DNA of 46,913 nucleotides from JABDOU01 sp041609995 (GCA_041609995.1 JBFIPU010000010.1:1-46913), one strand, 5' to 3'; shown: positions 1 to 8,202, counted from the first letter of the stretch. Translations and numbers: made by a program. Notes: a model not told the origin generated them from the letters alone.

Positions 1-1
1 C

Positions 2-535
2 TCTTCGATCCCGGTGGAGGTGCCCGATGTCGCCGAACGGTGCGTGGTCATCAATGGGGTCTCGAAGACCTACGCAATGACCGGATGGCGGGTGGGTTGG
101 CTGATCGCCCCCGAGCCGGTCGCCCGGGCTGTCACCAACCTCCAGTCACACCTGACCTCCAACGTGAACAATGTGGCCCAGCATGCGGCGCTGGCCGCTG
201 TCTCGGGCGGGCTCGACGAAGTCGCTTCCATGCGGGCCGCTTTCGACCGGCGCCGGATCACGATGCACGCCCTGCTCAACAAGATCCCCGGCGTGCGGTG
301 CCTCGAGCCGGGGGGTGCCTTCTATGCGTTCCCGGACATGAGCGGTGTGCGCGCGGTCGGCGACCGGCCGGTTGCGTCGACGCTCGAGCTGGCCGACGCC
401 CTATTGGACGTAGCCCAGGTGGCGATCGTCCCCGGCGAGGCGTTCGGCGCACCCGGCTACGCCCGTTTCTCGTTCGCTCTCAGCGACGAAGACCTCGAAC
501 GGGGACTCGAGCGCATCGCCGACCTCGTCCGCTGA
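2..535 (+). CDS. PLP-dependent class I/II aminotransferase, C-terminal part (5' end outside window)
   Basis: The reading frame is open from the first bases of the window and ends in TGA at 533-535, so only the last ~177 residues are present. The motif SKTYAMTGWRVGW is the pyridoxal-phosphate lysine region of the aspartate/alanine aminotransferase family (fold type I), where the Lys forms the Schiff base. GGAFYAFPD and ARFSFALSDEDLERGLERI are the usual C-terminal small-domain elements, including the Arg that binds the substrate carboxylate. The amino-acid substrate cannot be told from this part. Nothing of the upstream context is visible. A degenerate second copy of its last 30 bases lies at 1635-1664. 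Confidence 0.9.
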   Translation, partial: SSIPVEVPDVAERCVVINGVSKTYAMTGWRVGWLIAPEPVARAVTNLQSHLTSNVNNVAQHAALAAVSGGLDEVASMRAAFDRRRITMHALLNKIPGVRCLEPGGAFYAFPDMSGVRAVGDRPVASTLELADALLDVAQVAIVPGEAFGAPGYARFSFALSDEDLERGLERIADLVR

Positions 536-688
536 CTCAGGCCGACGTCATGCCGGCCAATCCGGCTGAGTGGCCGGCTGCGCTCGGACAGCAGCAGGAC
601 GAGGGCGACGAGGCGGACGACGACAAGAAGGGCAAAAAGTGGGGGTCCTCCGCTGACTTTGCTCTACGGCCGAGTTGCAGTCGTCGAT

Positions 689-704
689 GCTTGACTGGTC
701 AAGC
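689..704. promoter_or_regulatory. Perfect palindrome, possible operator upstream of lipoprotein gene
   Basis: GCTTGAC and GTCAAGC are 7-bp inverted arms separated by TG, about 90 bp before the -10 element at 796-801. It sits in the otherwise featureless 290-bp gap after the aminotransferase and has the form of a dimeric repressor site. No regulator is encoded nearby, so the role is a guess. Confidence 0.3.
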
Positions 705-795
705 AACCATATCAGCCGGAGGAATGATCAGCGCTACGCCCTGATCTGAGCTGCCAGCCGGGCCTGCGAGTATGTGGGCGCGTATGGTGGACGCT

Positions 796-801
796 TATAG
801 T
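796..801 (+). promoter_or_regulatory. -10 element TATAGT for lipoprotein gene
   Basis: TATAGT lies 24 nt before the GTG at 826, leaving room for a short leader that carries the Shine-Dalgarno-like AGAGGGG at 814-820. This is one of the few transcripts here with an apparent leader. Confidence 0.5.
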
Positions 802-825
802 GGAATCGAAGATAGAGGGGAACCG

Positions 826-1452
826 GTGAACCGTCGTTTCGTGCTCGTATTGATGATTGCTCTGATAGGTGCAGCCTGTGGTGGGGACGACACCGCTGCA
901 ACCACCGCGTCACCTGAACCCACCGCTGCAACCACCGAGCCACCCGAACCCACAGCGGCGAGTGGCCCCGAGTCCAGGCCGGCCACGCCCGTGTCGGCCG
1001 TGCTTGATGACACCGGCTTCGGACGGGTAACCGGAGAGTTCGATGCCTCGGTCATGGGAGTCGAACCGGGCACGGTCACGGCTGAGTGGTTTCGAGCAGA
1101 AGGCTTCTACGTCGTGTATTTCGAAGGATTCGATGCAGTCGAAGCAGGATCAATCTGCTCAGGTGCGCTCGTCGACAGTCCTGAGGGCGATTTCTGGTCT
1201 GTTGCCCCGACGGGAGACACGGACGAGTGCAAGTGGTTCGGCCCCATCCCGCGTCGCGGCGCCGACGGCGCCCGCCCTCTCGAGTGCGGCACCTCGCTCG
1301 CGTACCGGACGTTCATTCCAGATGACACCATCGGAACGCTCAAGGCCGAGCTCAGCCGAACTGTGGGCGAAGGGGTCATGTTCATCTCCGGTGAGGTCGA
1401 CAGTCAAGCCGGTGAGACCCCGGACGTCGACATCAGCATCTTCGAGTGCTGA
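826..1452 (+). CDS. Small putative lipoprotein, unknown function
   Basis: A protein of 208 residues. The GTG at 826 is chosen because AGAGGGG precedes it by 5 nt and because the product then begins with a proper export signal: NRR, a hydrophobic core (FVLVLMIALIG) and a lipobox-like GAAC at about residue 20. The expected mature protein starts with Cys-Gly-Gly-Asp-Asp and is followed by a Thr/Ala/Pro/Glu linker of about 30 residues built from two near-identical stretches, typical of surface lipoproteins in Gram-positives. The remaining ~140 residues contain four Cys and no motif I recognise. The lipobox lacks the usual Leu at -3. Function unknown; cell-surface location is inferred. Confidence 0.7.
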   Translation: MNRRFVLVLMIALIGAACGGDDTAATTASPEPTAATTEPPEPTAASGPESRPATPVSAVLDDTGFGRVTGEFDASVMGVEPGTVTAEWFRAEGFYVVYFEGFDAVEAGSICSGALVDSPEGDFWSVAPTGDTDECKWFGPIPRRGADGARPLECGTSLAYRTFIPDDTIGTLKAELSRTVGEGVMFISGEVDSQAGETPDVDISIFEC

Positions 1453-1604
1453 GCACGGCGGTCGATAATCTGCCAGCCCAACTTCAAATCGCCTACTTCG
1501 TTCTGGCAGCGTGACAGCGTTCAGAACGGTCTGATCGGCTAGTTCGCAACGGTCGGCCCGCTACCCGACGGTCGACCTGAGGCCACAGCGGGTCGACGGC
1601 CATC

Positions 1605-1664
1605 CCGCGCCGCGACTTCAACGAGAAGGCGTTGCGCATCGCCGACCTCGTTTCCTGACTCAGG
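1605..1664 (+). pseudogene. Remnant resembling the aminotransferase C-terminal tail
   Basis: Bases 1635-1664 match 511-540 (the end of the window's first gene, its stop and the following bases) at 27 of 30 positions. In the same frame the preceding codons read RRDFNEKALRIADLVS and stop, which looks like an aminotransferase C-terminus (compare EDLERGLERIADLVR). No upstream part is intact, so this is a leftover of a duplication or a decayed paralogue in the 284-bp gap between two small genes. Confidence 0.5.
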
Positions 1665-1713
1665 GTCTTCACAGCTGATTCCACAGGGGTTCCACAGGTT
1701 TTGGCGCGACTCT

Positions 1714-1719
1714 TACCGT
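1714..1719 (+). promoter_or_regulatory. -10 element TACCGT for secreted repeat protein
   Basis: TACCGT lies 17 nt before the ATG at 1737, with GAAAGGA (1724-1730) as ribosome binding site between them. Just upstream, TTCCACAGG occurs twice in direct repeat (about 1679-1698), which could bind a regulator. Confidence 0.45.
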
Positions 1720-1736
1720 GGAAGAAAGGAGTCGAC

Positions 1737-2438
1737 ATGAAGCAGTCTCTCAAGCTGGGCCTCATCGTGGTGGTGATCGCCCTGCTGGCGGCCAGCGGCC
1801 TTGCCCTGGCCCAGAATTCGGGGACGGACGTTAACCCCGACCCGGCGGACGACACCACCGTCACCATCCCTCTGGAGGAGCGGGGGGAAACAGAACATCG
1901 TAGAGATCTCTCCCGGGTCCGGTTGTTCGGCAAAATCATCGGTGGGTTCGAGGGGGTCGTCGACATCCTGGGCGTCGACGAGGGTGAGTTGAAAGAAGCC
2001 CTCGTCAGTGGGTCCAGCCTCAGTGAGGTGGCCGCCGCCAACGGAATCGACGAGGCCACGTTGATTGCCGAGCTGACGGAATTGGCCGCTGCCACCCTGC
2101 AAGACGCCGTTGCCGACGGGCAGCTCGAACAGGCCCAAGCAGATGAGATGGTCGACCGGTTTGTCACGGCGCTGCCCGAGCTGGTCAACCACTCGTTCGA
2201 GGCCAGGTTCGGCAAGCACGGCCGTCATCATCACGCGGCCCGCGGCTTCATCGGCGATGAGGTCAGCGAGATCCTCGGATTGGAGAAACGCGAGATCCAT
2301 GACCTTCTGGAGGGCGGCCAGACGCTGGCCGACATTGCAACCGACCAGGGCGTCGATCCGGAAAGCCTCATCGACGACGTCACCGCCTCGTTCCGGGACA
2401 AGTTCTCCGACCGGGTGTACGGGATCGACAGCGAATAG
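1737..2438 (+). CDS. Secreted protein with two helical LG-repeat domains
   Basis: A protein of 233 residues. ATG 1737 is preceded by GAAAGGA at good spacing. Residues 1-27 form a Sec signal peptide (KQSLK, then a hydrophobic core ending ASGLALAQ). The mature part holds two copies of a helical unit: one beginning DILGVDEGELKEAL and continuing SLSEVAAANGIDEATL, one beginning EILGLEKREIHDLL and continuing TLADIATDQGVDPESL. This unit is common in secreted actinobacterial proteins of unknown function, where it looks like a small helix-turn-helix-like module. A His-rich patch (HGRHHHAAR) separates the two, which could bind metal. Monocistronic, with a strong terminator right after. Confidence 0.8.
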   Translation: MKQSLKLGLIVVVIALLAASGLALAQNSGTDVNPDPADDTTVTIPLEERGETEHRRDLSRVRLFGKIIGGFEGVVDILGVDEGELKEALVSGSSLSEVAAANGIDEATLIAELTELAAATLQDAVADGQLEQAQADEMVDRFVTALPELVNHSFEARFGKHGRHHHAARGFIGDEVSEILGLEKREIHDLLEGGQTLADIATDQGVDPESLIDDVTASFRDKFSDRVYGIDSE

Positions 2439-2461
2439 TCGACCTCCTCCCCCTGCACCCT

Positions 2462-2490
2462 GAAGAACCGGCCCCTCGGGCCGGTTCTTC
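2462..2490 (+). terminator. Strong hairpin terminator
   Basis: A perfect 13-bp stem (2462-2474 with 2478-2490) with a 3-nt loop starts 24 bp after the stop of the repeat protein and is followed by TCTCGTT. It is the best intrinsic terminator in the window. Confidence 0.85.
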
Positions 2491-2545
2491 TCGTTGCAGC
2501 GGGCAAATGGGTCTGTTGCCTGGAGGATGAGGGGATTCGTGCCGA

Positions 2546-2551
2546 TATGGT
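2546..2551 (+). promoter_or_regulatory. Leaderless -10 (TATGGT), gap 6 nt to ATG 2558
   Basis: TATGGT ends 6 nt before ATG 2558, and no Shine-Dalgarno sequence lies at the usual spacing. It selects 2558 over the GTG at 2552 and the ATGs at 2594 and 2600. Confidence 0.6.
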
Positions 2552-2557
2552 GTGGGT

Positions 2558-4510
2558 ATGGGACGGAAACCCTCATTGCGCACCGGTCGTCGTATGGACA
2601 TGACGTCTGTGCCGACTTCGAGCGCCTGCTTCGTAGCGCTCATGCTCCTGTGGATTCCGGCGGCCGCATCAGCCGAAATCGCCGATCCGGCGGATTCTGG
2701 CAGCAACGCGACTTCGCCCCTCCTGGTGGGTGCGTACGTCGACGACTGGGCGGGGGATGCGTTGCGTGATGTCAACGAGAAGGGTCAGCCCATCAGCATC
2801 GGCGGCTTGTTCCACTCGGTCGACGAAAACAACGACTACTCACGGGTCCCGGAGCAGTCGGACCGGACCGGCTGGCTGCTCGAGCGTTCGTGGCAGCAGG
2901 GCGCCACGCCGTTTTCCAACCTCCAGGTGGACGCGACGGCCGCCGAAATCGCCGCCGGATACCAGGATGCGGCTCTGGTCAATTGGATCGGGCACGTGTA
3001 CGAATGGCTCGCGCGCGGGGAAGGACGCCGGCTCACCATCGCTCCCCTGCAGGAGATGAATGGGGTATGGACCCCGTACGGTTGCTACGAGTCAGATGGC
3101 CAGGTCGTGGCCGAGCACAGCGCTTATCGGGAGGCGTTTCGCCGGGTCCATGCGCTGATCACCGATCAACTCGATCCCGCTCTTGTGCAGGTCGCGTGGG
3201 CGCCGAACAACGAGTCGAGCTTCGGTTGCGGCACGCTGGCCGACTTCTACCCGGGGTCCGAGTACGTCGACGTGGTGGGACTGTCGGCGTTCAATTTCGG
3301 TGATGCCCCCGTCGGGGGCTGGTGGCGGGCCCCTGGCGAGCTGATCACACCCGCCGCCGACGCCCTCCGCCGGCTCGCCCCCGACAAGCCGTATGTGCTG
3401 GCCCAGACGGGGTCGTCGGACGTGGGCGGAGACAAGGCCCAGTGGATCGTCGACCTCTACTCGGTCGTGGACCGTGACCCCAACCTGGTCGGATTGATCT
3501 GGTTCGACCTGGACAAGTTCGAGGTCGGCACCGACATGGACTGGGAGCTCCGGCCGATGCACCTGCCGGCCTGGTCCAGCTCCGACGACGTCGAGTATGT
3601 GTTCCCGCTGGCGTGGGAGAGCGGGGGATATGTGCTGGCGGCCTATGACGGGACCGCCACGCTTGCCGGACGGCTGGCCGGGTTGCCCTTGGATGACGAG
3701 CCCGACTGTGCCGCAGAGTGGACGTATCCACTCGAGCCGGTGTCCTTCGACCTGGCCTCCCGCAGCGATCTGCGCACAGAAGGCTTTGCTCTCCCTCCGC
3801 TGCCCACAGACCAACTGGGGATGATCGACCTGGACACGGGTCGGTGGTTGCTGCGCCGGGAATCGGGCGAGGTGGTCGAGTTCTATTTCGGGGGCCAGGG
3901 TGATGCACCGCTGGTCGGCGACTGGGACTGCGACGGCTACGACACGCCCGGGGTCTTTCGGCCTTCGGATGCCAGCGTCCACCTGACGAACGACCTCGTC
4001 GTCGGCCCGGCCACCCACCACTACGTGCTGGGCCTTCCCGGAGATACCCCGTTGGCGGGTGATTTCGACAACGACGGGTGCGACACGGTATCGATCTACC
4101 GCCCTTCGACCGGCGAGGTGTTCGTGGTCAACGAATTGGGAGAGGACGCGAACCCGGTCCGCGTGTCCACCGCGTATTTCTTCGGCAACCCGGGCGATGT
4201 CCCCTTTGTCGGCGACTTCAACGGAGACGGGGCCGAGACCATCGGCCTCTACCGGCCCACCTCCGGCTATGTCTATGTTCGCGATGAACACCTGACCGGG
4301 TTGGCCGACAACGAGTTCTACTTCGGTGACCCTGGGGACCGGCTGGTGGCCGGGAACTGGGTGGATGGGGCGGTTGACACGGTGGCGGTCTTCCGACCTA
4401 CCGATCGGGCGTTCTATCTGCGGTACACCAACGATCAGGGGACCGCCGACCAGGTGCTGGCCTTCGGGGAGGAGCACTGGTATCCGGTGGCCGGGGTGTT
4501 CGAGGTCTGA
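2558..4510 (+). CDS. Secreted GH26-like (beta-mannanase fold) protein with C-terminal Ca-type repeats
   Basis: A protein of 650 residues, start chosen by the leaderless -10. The N-terminus is basic (GRKPSLRTGRR) followed by a signal peptide ending near IPAAASA. Residues ~45-350 resemble glycoside hydrolase family 26: LTIAPLQEMNGVW carries the expected acid/base Glu (E166), followed by VAWAPNN. At the place where active GH26 enzymes have a nucleophile Glu before TGSS..GGDKA, this protein has Gln (YVLAQTGSSDVGGDKAQW, Q283, codon 3404-3406). From ~residue 420 there are four to five repeats of the form GD.P.VGD.D.DG.DT...YRP, with DxDxDG calcium-loop signatures, as in many secreted actinobacterial proteins. 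It may bind, rather than cleave, a mannan or beta-glucan. The stop is 3 bp from the convergent lipoate ligase gene. Confidence 0.75.
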   Translation: MGRKPSLRTGRRMDMTSVPTSSACFVALMLLWIPAAASAEIADPADSGSNATSPLLVGAYVDDWAGDALRDVNEKGQPISIGGLFHSVDENNDYSRVPEQSDRTGWLLERSWQQGATPFSNLQVDATAAEIAAGYQDAALVNWIGHVYEWLARGEGRRLTIAPLQEMNGVWTPYGCYESDGQVVAEHSAYREAFRRVHALITDQLDPALVQVAWAPNNESSFGCGTLADFYPGSEYVDVVGLSAFNFGDAPVGGWWRAPGELITPAADALRRLAPDKPYVLAQTGSSDVGGDKAQWIVDLYSVVDRDPNLVGLIWFDLDKFEVGTDMDWELRPMHLPAWSSSDDVEYVFPLAWESGGYVLAAYDGTATLAGRLAGLPLDDEPDCAAEWTYPLEPVSFDLASRSDLRTEGFALPPLPTDQLGMIDLDTGRWLLRRESGEVVEFYFGGQGDAPLVGDWDCDGYDTPGVFRPSDASVHLTNDLVVGPATHHYVLGLPGDTPLAGDFDNDGCDTVSIYRPSTGEVFVVNELGEDANPVRVSTAYFFGNPGDVPFVGDFNGDGAETIGLYRPTSGYVYVRDEHLTGLADNEFYFGDPGDRLVAGNWVDGAVDTVAVFRPTDRAFYLRYTNDQGTADQVLAFGEEHWYPVAGVFEV

Positions 4511-4513
4511 GTC

Positions 4514-5272
4514 CTAGCGGGGCGACACGTATCCGGAAGCCTCGGCGGTGGCTTCGCCCAGGACCTCGCTCTTCACGTATCCCGGCTCCAGCCGATAGCG
4601 TCGTCCGAAGGCGGCGAGCACCACATCGGCCACGCGGTCCATGTCGCGGCGGGCGCCCACTTCGTCGGCGATGCTGCCGGTCGTGTCGGGCTTCCAGGGG
4701 ATGTCGAGCGCCGAATACACCGGGATCAGGGTCTCGCGCACCAGGTCGGCGTTGTTCACGACGATCACGCCGCCGATGTGGGTGGCCCCGCCCAAGATCC
4801 GCTGCCCTACGCCGACGATCTTCTTTTCGTGCCGGGCGTTGATGCTGTATGCCCCGGGGCAGTACTCCCCCGTGACCTCACCGATGTGCGCGTCGACGCT
4901 TAGATTCACCATTGCCTCGCGCAAGATCGCCGCGATCTCCTGAAAATGCCCGGTGATGGCGGAGCGGGGATCGCCGCCAGGCACCGACCAGGCGAAGGCC
5001 AGGGTCTCCTCGTGGAACAAGGCTGCCCTACCACCCGCCAGTCGCTCGACGGCCTCGAAGTCCCGCTCTCGGGCGCTCGCCACGGCCTCCGGGTATCCGG
5101 GCACACCGACATCCTGGCGCCCGAACGCCACGAATCGGCCCGGGACGTGGAGGCGAAGTGTCTCGCCCATCGCCCCGGTCCCGACCCGCCGGAGGATCGC
5201 CCCGGACACCGCAGTGTCGAGCCCTGGTCGGTCCGGGTACGAATCACGGATCACAGTGATGGTGCGCGACAT
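4514..5272 (-). CDS. Lipoate-protein ligase A / octanoyltransferase family protein
   Basis: 252 residues from the ATG at 5272 (MSRTITVIRDSYPD), chosen because TACCAT lies 8 nt upstream and because longer starts would run into the divergent ABC gene. LAGGRAALFHEETLAFAW corresponds to the RRxSGGGAVxH lipoyl-AMP loop, and HEKKIVGVGQR contains the family's catalytic Lys (KxxG). The family attaches lipoate or octanoate to carrier lysines of 2-oxoacid dehydrogenases and GcvH; a role in biotin-like ligation is less likely. A Cys (EYCPGAYSIN) sits where LipM-type octanoyltransferases keep a nucleophilic Cys, so it could be a transferase instead of an ATP-dependent ligase. No lipoyl substrate gene is nearby. 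Confidence 0.8.
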   Translation of the reverse strand: MSRTITVIRDSYPDRPGLDTAVSGAILRRVGTGAMGETLRLHVPGRFVAFGRQDVGVPGYPEAVASARERDFEAVERLAGGRAALFHEETLAFAWSVPGGDPRSAITGHFQEIAAILREAMVNLSVDAHIGEVTGEYCPGAYSINARHEKKIVGVGQRILGGATHIGGVIVVNNADLVRETLIPVYSALDIPWKPDTTGSIADEVGARRDMDRVADVVLAAFGRRYRLEPGYVKSEVLGEATAEASGYVSPR

Positions 5273-5280
5273 GGGATCGT

Positions 5281-5286
5281 ATGGTA
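5281..5286 (-). promoter_or_regulatory. Leaderless -10 (TACCAT), gap 8 nt to ATG 5272
   Basis: Read on the minus strand, TACCAT ends 8 nt before the start codon. It forms a divergent pair with the ABC promoter at 5352-5357. Confidence 0.5.
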
Positions 5287-5351
5287 CGCCGCTCAGAGTG
5301 GTCTCGCTCCGGGGTGCCCGATGGGTGAACGCCGATAATTCCGCGTGCCGA

Positions 5352-5357
5352 TAGCCT
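5352..5357 (+). promoter_or_regulatory. Leaderless -10 (TAGCCT), gap 9 nt to ATG 5367
   Basis: TAGCCT ends 9 nt before ATG 5367 and abuts the alternative GTG at 5358, which argues against that start. No ribosome binding site is visible. Confidence 0.5.
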
Positions 5358-5366
5358 GTGGGCCTC

Positions 5367-7259
5367 ATGCACGGCGGTTGGTTCTCGTATCTGCGCTACG
5401 ACGAAGACCAGGACGTTCCCAACATCGATCGGGACCTCCTGGTACGGGTCTTCGGCTATGCGCGCCCGTACATTCGCTATCTGGTCATCGTGCTCATCTC
5501 GATCGCCGTGATCGGGATCATCACACTGGCGCCCCCTCTCCTGATCCGGGATCTGATCGACAATGCCATCCCGGCCGGGGACCTCAGCCGGGTCACCTGG
5601 CTGGGCATCGGCATGGTGGCCGTGCCGATCCTGAACGGCGCGGTCGGGCTCGTCCAACGGTGGGCTTCTGCCACGGCGGGCGAGGGCATCATCTTCGATC
5701 TCCGGCGTGAGCTGTTCAGCCACCTCGGCTCGATGTCGCTCGGGTTCTTCACCAACACCCGCACCGGCGAGCTCAACTCGCGACTCAACAACGACGTGGT
5801 CGGGGCGCAACAGGCGATTACCGGGACACTGGTGTCGCTCGTGTCGAACGCTTTTTCGTCTGTTGTGACCATCGCCGTGATGCTGGGGATCGAGTGGCGT
5901 CTCACGCTGCTCTCCATCGTGGTGCTACCACTGTTCGTAGTCCCGTCCCGTCGCGTGGGAAAGCTCCTGCGTGGCATCGCCCGGGACCAGATGGTGGCCC
6001 AGGCCGAGATGAACAACACGATCTCTGAGGCGCTCAATGTATCGGGGGCGCTGTTGGTGAAGCTGTTCGGGCGCAAAGAAACCGAGACGGATCGGTTCAC
6101 CGTTCACGCCGGTGAAGTACAGCGCCTCGGTGTCCGCCGGGCGCTGGTCGGTCGGTGGTTCTTCATGGCGCTCGGCATCGTGAGCGCGGTGGGAACAGCC
6201 CTGGTCTTCTGGTTCGGGGCGGTGCTGGTGATCAACGGCGAACTCGATGTCGGTGACGTCGTCGCGCTATCCCTCTACCTCGGCAACCTGTACGGGCCCC
6301 TCTCATCGCTGTCGAATGCCAAGGTCGAGTTCTCGACGTCGATGGTGTCGTTTGAGCGCGTCTTCGAGGTGATGGACATCCGGACCGATATCACCGAACG
6401 CCCCGGCCCGGTGACCCTGGATCCGGTCGCAGGAGCCGTGAGCTTCGACGCCGTGAGCTTCGATTACGAGTCGGCGATGGAGGTGGGGCTGGCCTCAGTG
6501 CAGCGGATGTCGTTTTGGACCCCGGCGGTCCTCGACGGCGACCCGGTCAAGCGGCAATCGCGCGGTCCGGCGCTGCAGAATGTCTCGTTTGACATCGAAC
6601 CCGGTGAGTTGGTGGCCCTCGTCGGGCCGAGCGGCGCCGGCAAGACGACCGCGACGTACCTGGTGCCCCGTCTCTACGACGTCACGAGCGGGGCCGTCCG
6701 CATCGATGGCGTCGACGTCCGGGACCTGTCGTTTGAGACTCTCAGCAAGAACATCGGGGTGGTCACCCAGGAAAGCCATCTGTTCCACGATTCGATTGCT
6801 GCCAACCTGCGGTATGCCAAGCCCGAGGCAACGCTGGCCGAGCTCGATGTTGCCACCGAAATCGCCAACATCCGTGAGTTCATCAGCACCCTTTCGGACG
6901 CATACGAGACCCGGGTCGGGGAGCGGGGGTATCGCCTGTCCGGCGGTGAAAAGCAGCGGTTGGCGATTGCCCGGGTCGTGCTGAAGGACCCCAAGATCCT
7001 CATTCTCGACGAGGCAACCTCTCATCTCGATGCTCACAACGAGTCCCTGATTCAGGAAGCTCTCGACCGGGTCATGGCGGGGCGTACATCGCTTGTCATC
7101 GCCCATCGGCTCTCGACCGTCCTGGCCGCCGACCGCATTCTCGTACTCGACGCCGGCCGGCTGATCGAGTCGGGAACCCACCACGAACTGGTGGCAGCCG
7201 GTGGGCTCTATGCCAGCTTGTTCGAGACCCAGTTTCGAGCAGGGCCGGTACCCACATGA
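5367..7259 (+). CDS. ABC exporter, fused membrane and ATPase domains
   Basis: A half-transporter of 630 residues that would act as a dimer in the cell membrane. The first ~330 residues hold the six-helix exporter domain; several hydrophobic spans are clear (YLVIVLISIAVIGIITL, WFFMALGIVSAVGTALVFWF). The ATPase domain has Walker A GPSGAGKTT (~residue 420), signature LSGGEKQRLAIARV, Walker B ILILDEATSHLD and the H-loop IAHRLS. Between the A-loop Tyr (FDYESA) and the strand before Walker A there is an insertion of ~35 residues containing FWTPAVLDGDPVKRQ, a feature I know from other actinobacterial exporters. Substrate (lipid, drug or peptide) cannot be assigned. It overlaps trhO by 4 bp (ATGA), so the two are co-translated. 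Confidence 0.93.
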   Translation: MHGGWFSYLRYDEDQDVPNIDRDLLVRVFGYARPYIRYLVIVLISIAVIGIITLAPPLLIRDLIDNAIPAGDLSRVTWLGIGMVAVPILNGAVGLVQRWASATAGEGIIFDLRRELFSHLGSMSLGFFTNTRTGELNSRLNNDVVGAQQAITGTLVSLVSNAFSSVVTIAVMLGIEWRLTLLSIVVLPLFVVPSRRVGKLLRGIARDQMVAQAEMNNTISEALNVSGALLVKLFGRKETETDRFTVHAGEVQRLGVRRALVGRWFFMALGIVSAVGTALVFWFGAVLVINGELDVGDVVALSLYLGNLYGPLSSLSNAKVEFSTSMVSFERVFEVMDIRTDITERPGPVTLDPVAGAVSFDAVSFDYESAMEVGLASVQRMSFWTPAVLDGDPVKRQSRGPALQNVSFDIEPGELVALVGPSGAGKTTATYLVPRLYDVTSGAVRIDGVDVRDLSFETLSKNIGVVTQESHLFHDSIAANLRYAKPEATLAELDVATEIANIREFISTLSDAYETRVGERGYRLSGGEKQRLAIARVVLKDPKILILDEATSHLDAHNESLIQEALDRVMAGRTSLVIAHRLSTVLAADRILVLDAGRLIESGTHHELVAAGGLYASLFETQFRAGPVPT

Positions 7260-8173
7260 GCTGCCCACCGGGGACCGAAACGTATCGGGTGGCGGCGTTC
7301 TACCGCTTTGTCGACTTCGGCGACTTCGCAGCATGGCAGTCACCGCTGCAAGGCGTGGCCGCGGCAGGTGGGGTGACCGGGTCGATCTTGCTGGCTTCCG
7401 AGGGCGTAAACGGCAACATTGCGGGACCACCTGCCGGGGTACAGGCCGTGGTCGACCTGCTGGTCGCCGATCCGCGGTTGGCTGACATGGCGGTGATGGA
7501 CTCCTGGTCCACCGAGCCGCCCTTTGGCCGCCTGAAGGTGCGGCTCAAGGCCGAGATCGTGCCGTTGGGCACCGAAGTCCAGGCGGCGCAAACGGGTACC
7601 CGGGTTCGGCCCGAGCAATGGAACGAGCTGCTGGAGGACCCGGACGTGGTCGTCATCGATGTCCGGAACGATTATGAAATCGCGGTGGGCGGCTTCCCGG
7701 GAGCGGTCAATCCCCACACCAGCACCTACCGGGAGTTCGCGGCATGGGCGGCGGGCAACCGAGACCTGGCCGCCGCGCCCAAGGTCGCCATGTACTGCAC
7801 CGGTGGCATCCGGTGTGAGAAGGCCGGCGCCTATCTGCGCAGTCTGGGGGTGGCCGATGTGTACCAGCTGGAGGGCGGCATTCTCAATTACCTCGACTCG
7901 ATACCGGAGACGGCGAGCCGGTGGGAGGGAGAGTGCTATGTCTTTGATCGGCGGGTGACGGTCGACGCCTCCCTGCGTGCGACCGGAAAAGAGGTGTGCG
8001 TGAGCTGCAACCGGGTCCTGGGCGAGGCCGATCTCAGCCGGCCCGGCTATGTCCGCGGTGTGACCTGCGATGCCTGCCATGCCACCACATCTGCCGACCG
8101 GCGCCGCCGATTCCAGGAACGACAGCGGCAATTCGACCGCGCCGACGAAAACGCAGCTGCCAGCTCTCGATAA
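7256..8173 (+). CDS. trhO: tRNA uridine(34) hydroxylase TrhO, rhodanese-like
   Basis: 305 residues, the usual length. TrhO makes 5-hydroxyuridine at tRNA position 34 by an oxygen-dependent route. The N-terminal acylphosphatase-like part contains LASEGVNGN and PFGRLKVRLKAEIVPLG; the rhodanese domain has DVRNDYEIAVGGFPGAVNP and the family hallmark YCTGGIRCEKAGAYL with the active-site Cys at residue 181; the C-terminal part has CVSCNRVL and CDACHA, two CxxC pairs able to bind zinc. The start ATG overlaps the stop of the ABC gene (ATGA), so translation is coupled, though a functional link is not obvious. Confidence 0.93.
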   Translation: MSCPPGTETYRVAAFYRFVDFGDFAAWQSPLQGVAAAGGVTGSILLASEGVNGNIAGPPAGVQAVVDLLVADPRLADMAVMDSWSTEPPFGRLKVRLKAEIVPLGTEVQAAQTGTRVRPEQWNELLEDPDVVVIDVRNDYEIAVGGFPGAVNPHTSTYREFAAWAAGNRDLAAAPKVAMYCTGGIRCEKAGAYLRSLGVADVYQLEGGILNYLDSIPETASRWEGECYVFDRRVTVDASLRATGKEVCVSCNRVLGEADLSRPGYVRGVTCDACHATTSADRRRRFQERQRQFDRADENAAASSR

Positions 8174-8197
8174 CCGGACCGGCGTAGTCGTCGAGAG
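8164..8197. terminator. Possible bidirectional hairpin between convergent genes
   Basis: CTCTCGA (8164-8170) pairs with TCGAGAG (8191-8197) around a CCGGACCGG core. It spans the end of trhO and the gap to the convergent GNAT gene. There is no U tract, so this is tentative. Confidence 0.3.
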
Positions 8198-8202
8198 ATC
8201 GA

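Noticed and set aside
1679..1698. TTCCACAGG direct repeat considered as DnaA boxes or an origin
   Set aside because: The motif lacks the TTATC part of the DnaA box, only two copies occur, and no dnaA, dnaN or AT-rich region is near.
3092..4477. 461-codon open frame antisense to the GH26-like gene
   Set aside because: Same antisense effect; the plus strand has a signal peptide, GH26 motifs and repeats.
5273..5368. Longer N-terminus for the lipoate ligase-like gene (start 5368)
   Set aside because: It would overlap the divergent ABC gene start, and the added residues do not match the family; the leaderless -10 supports 5272.
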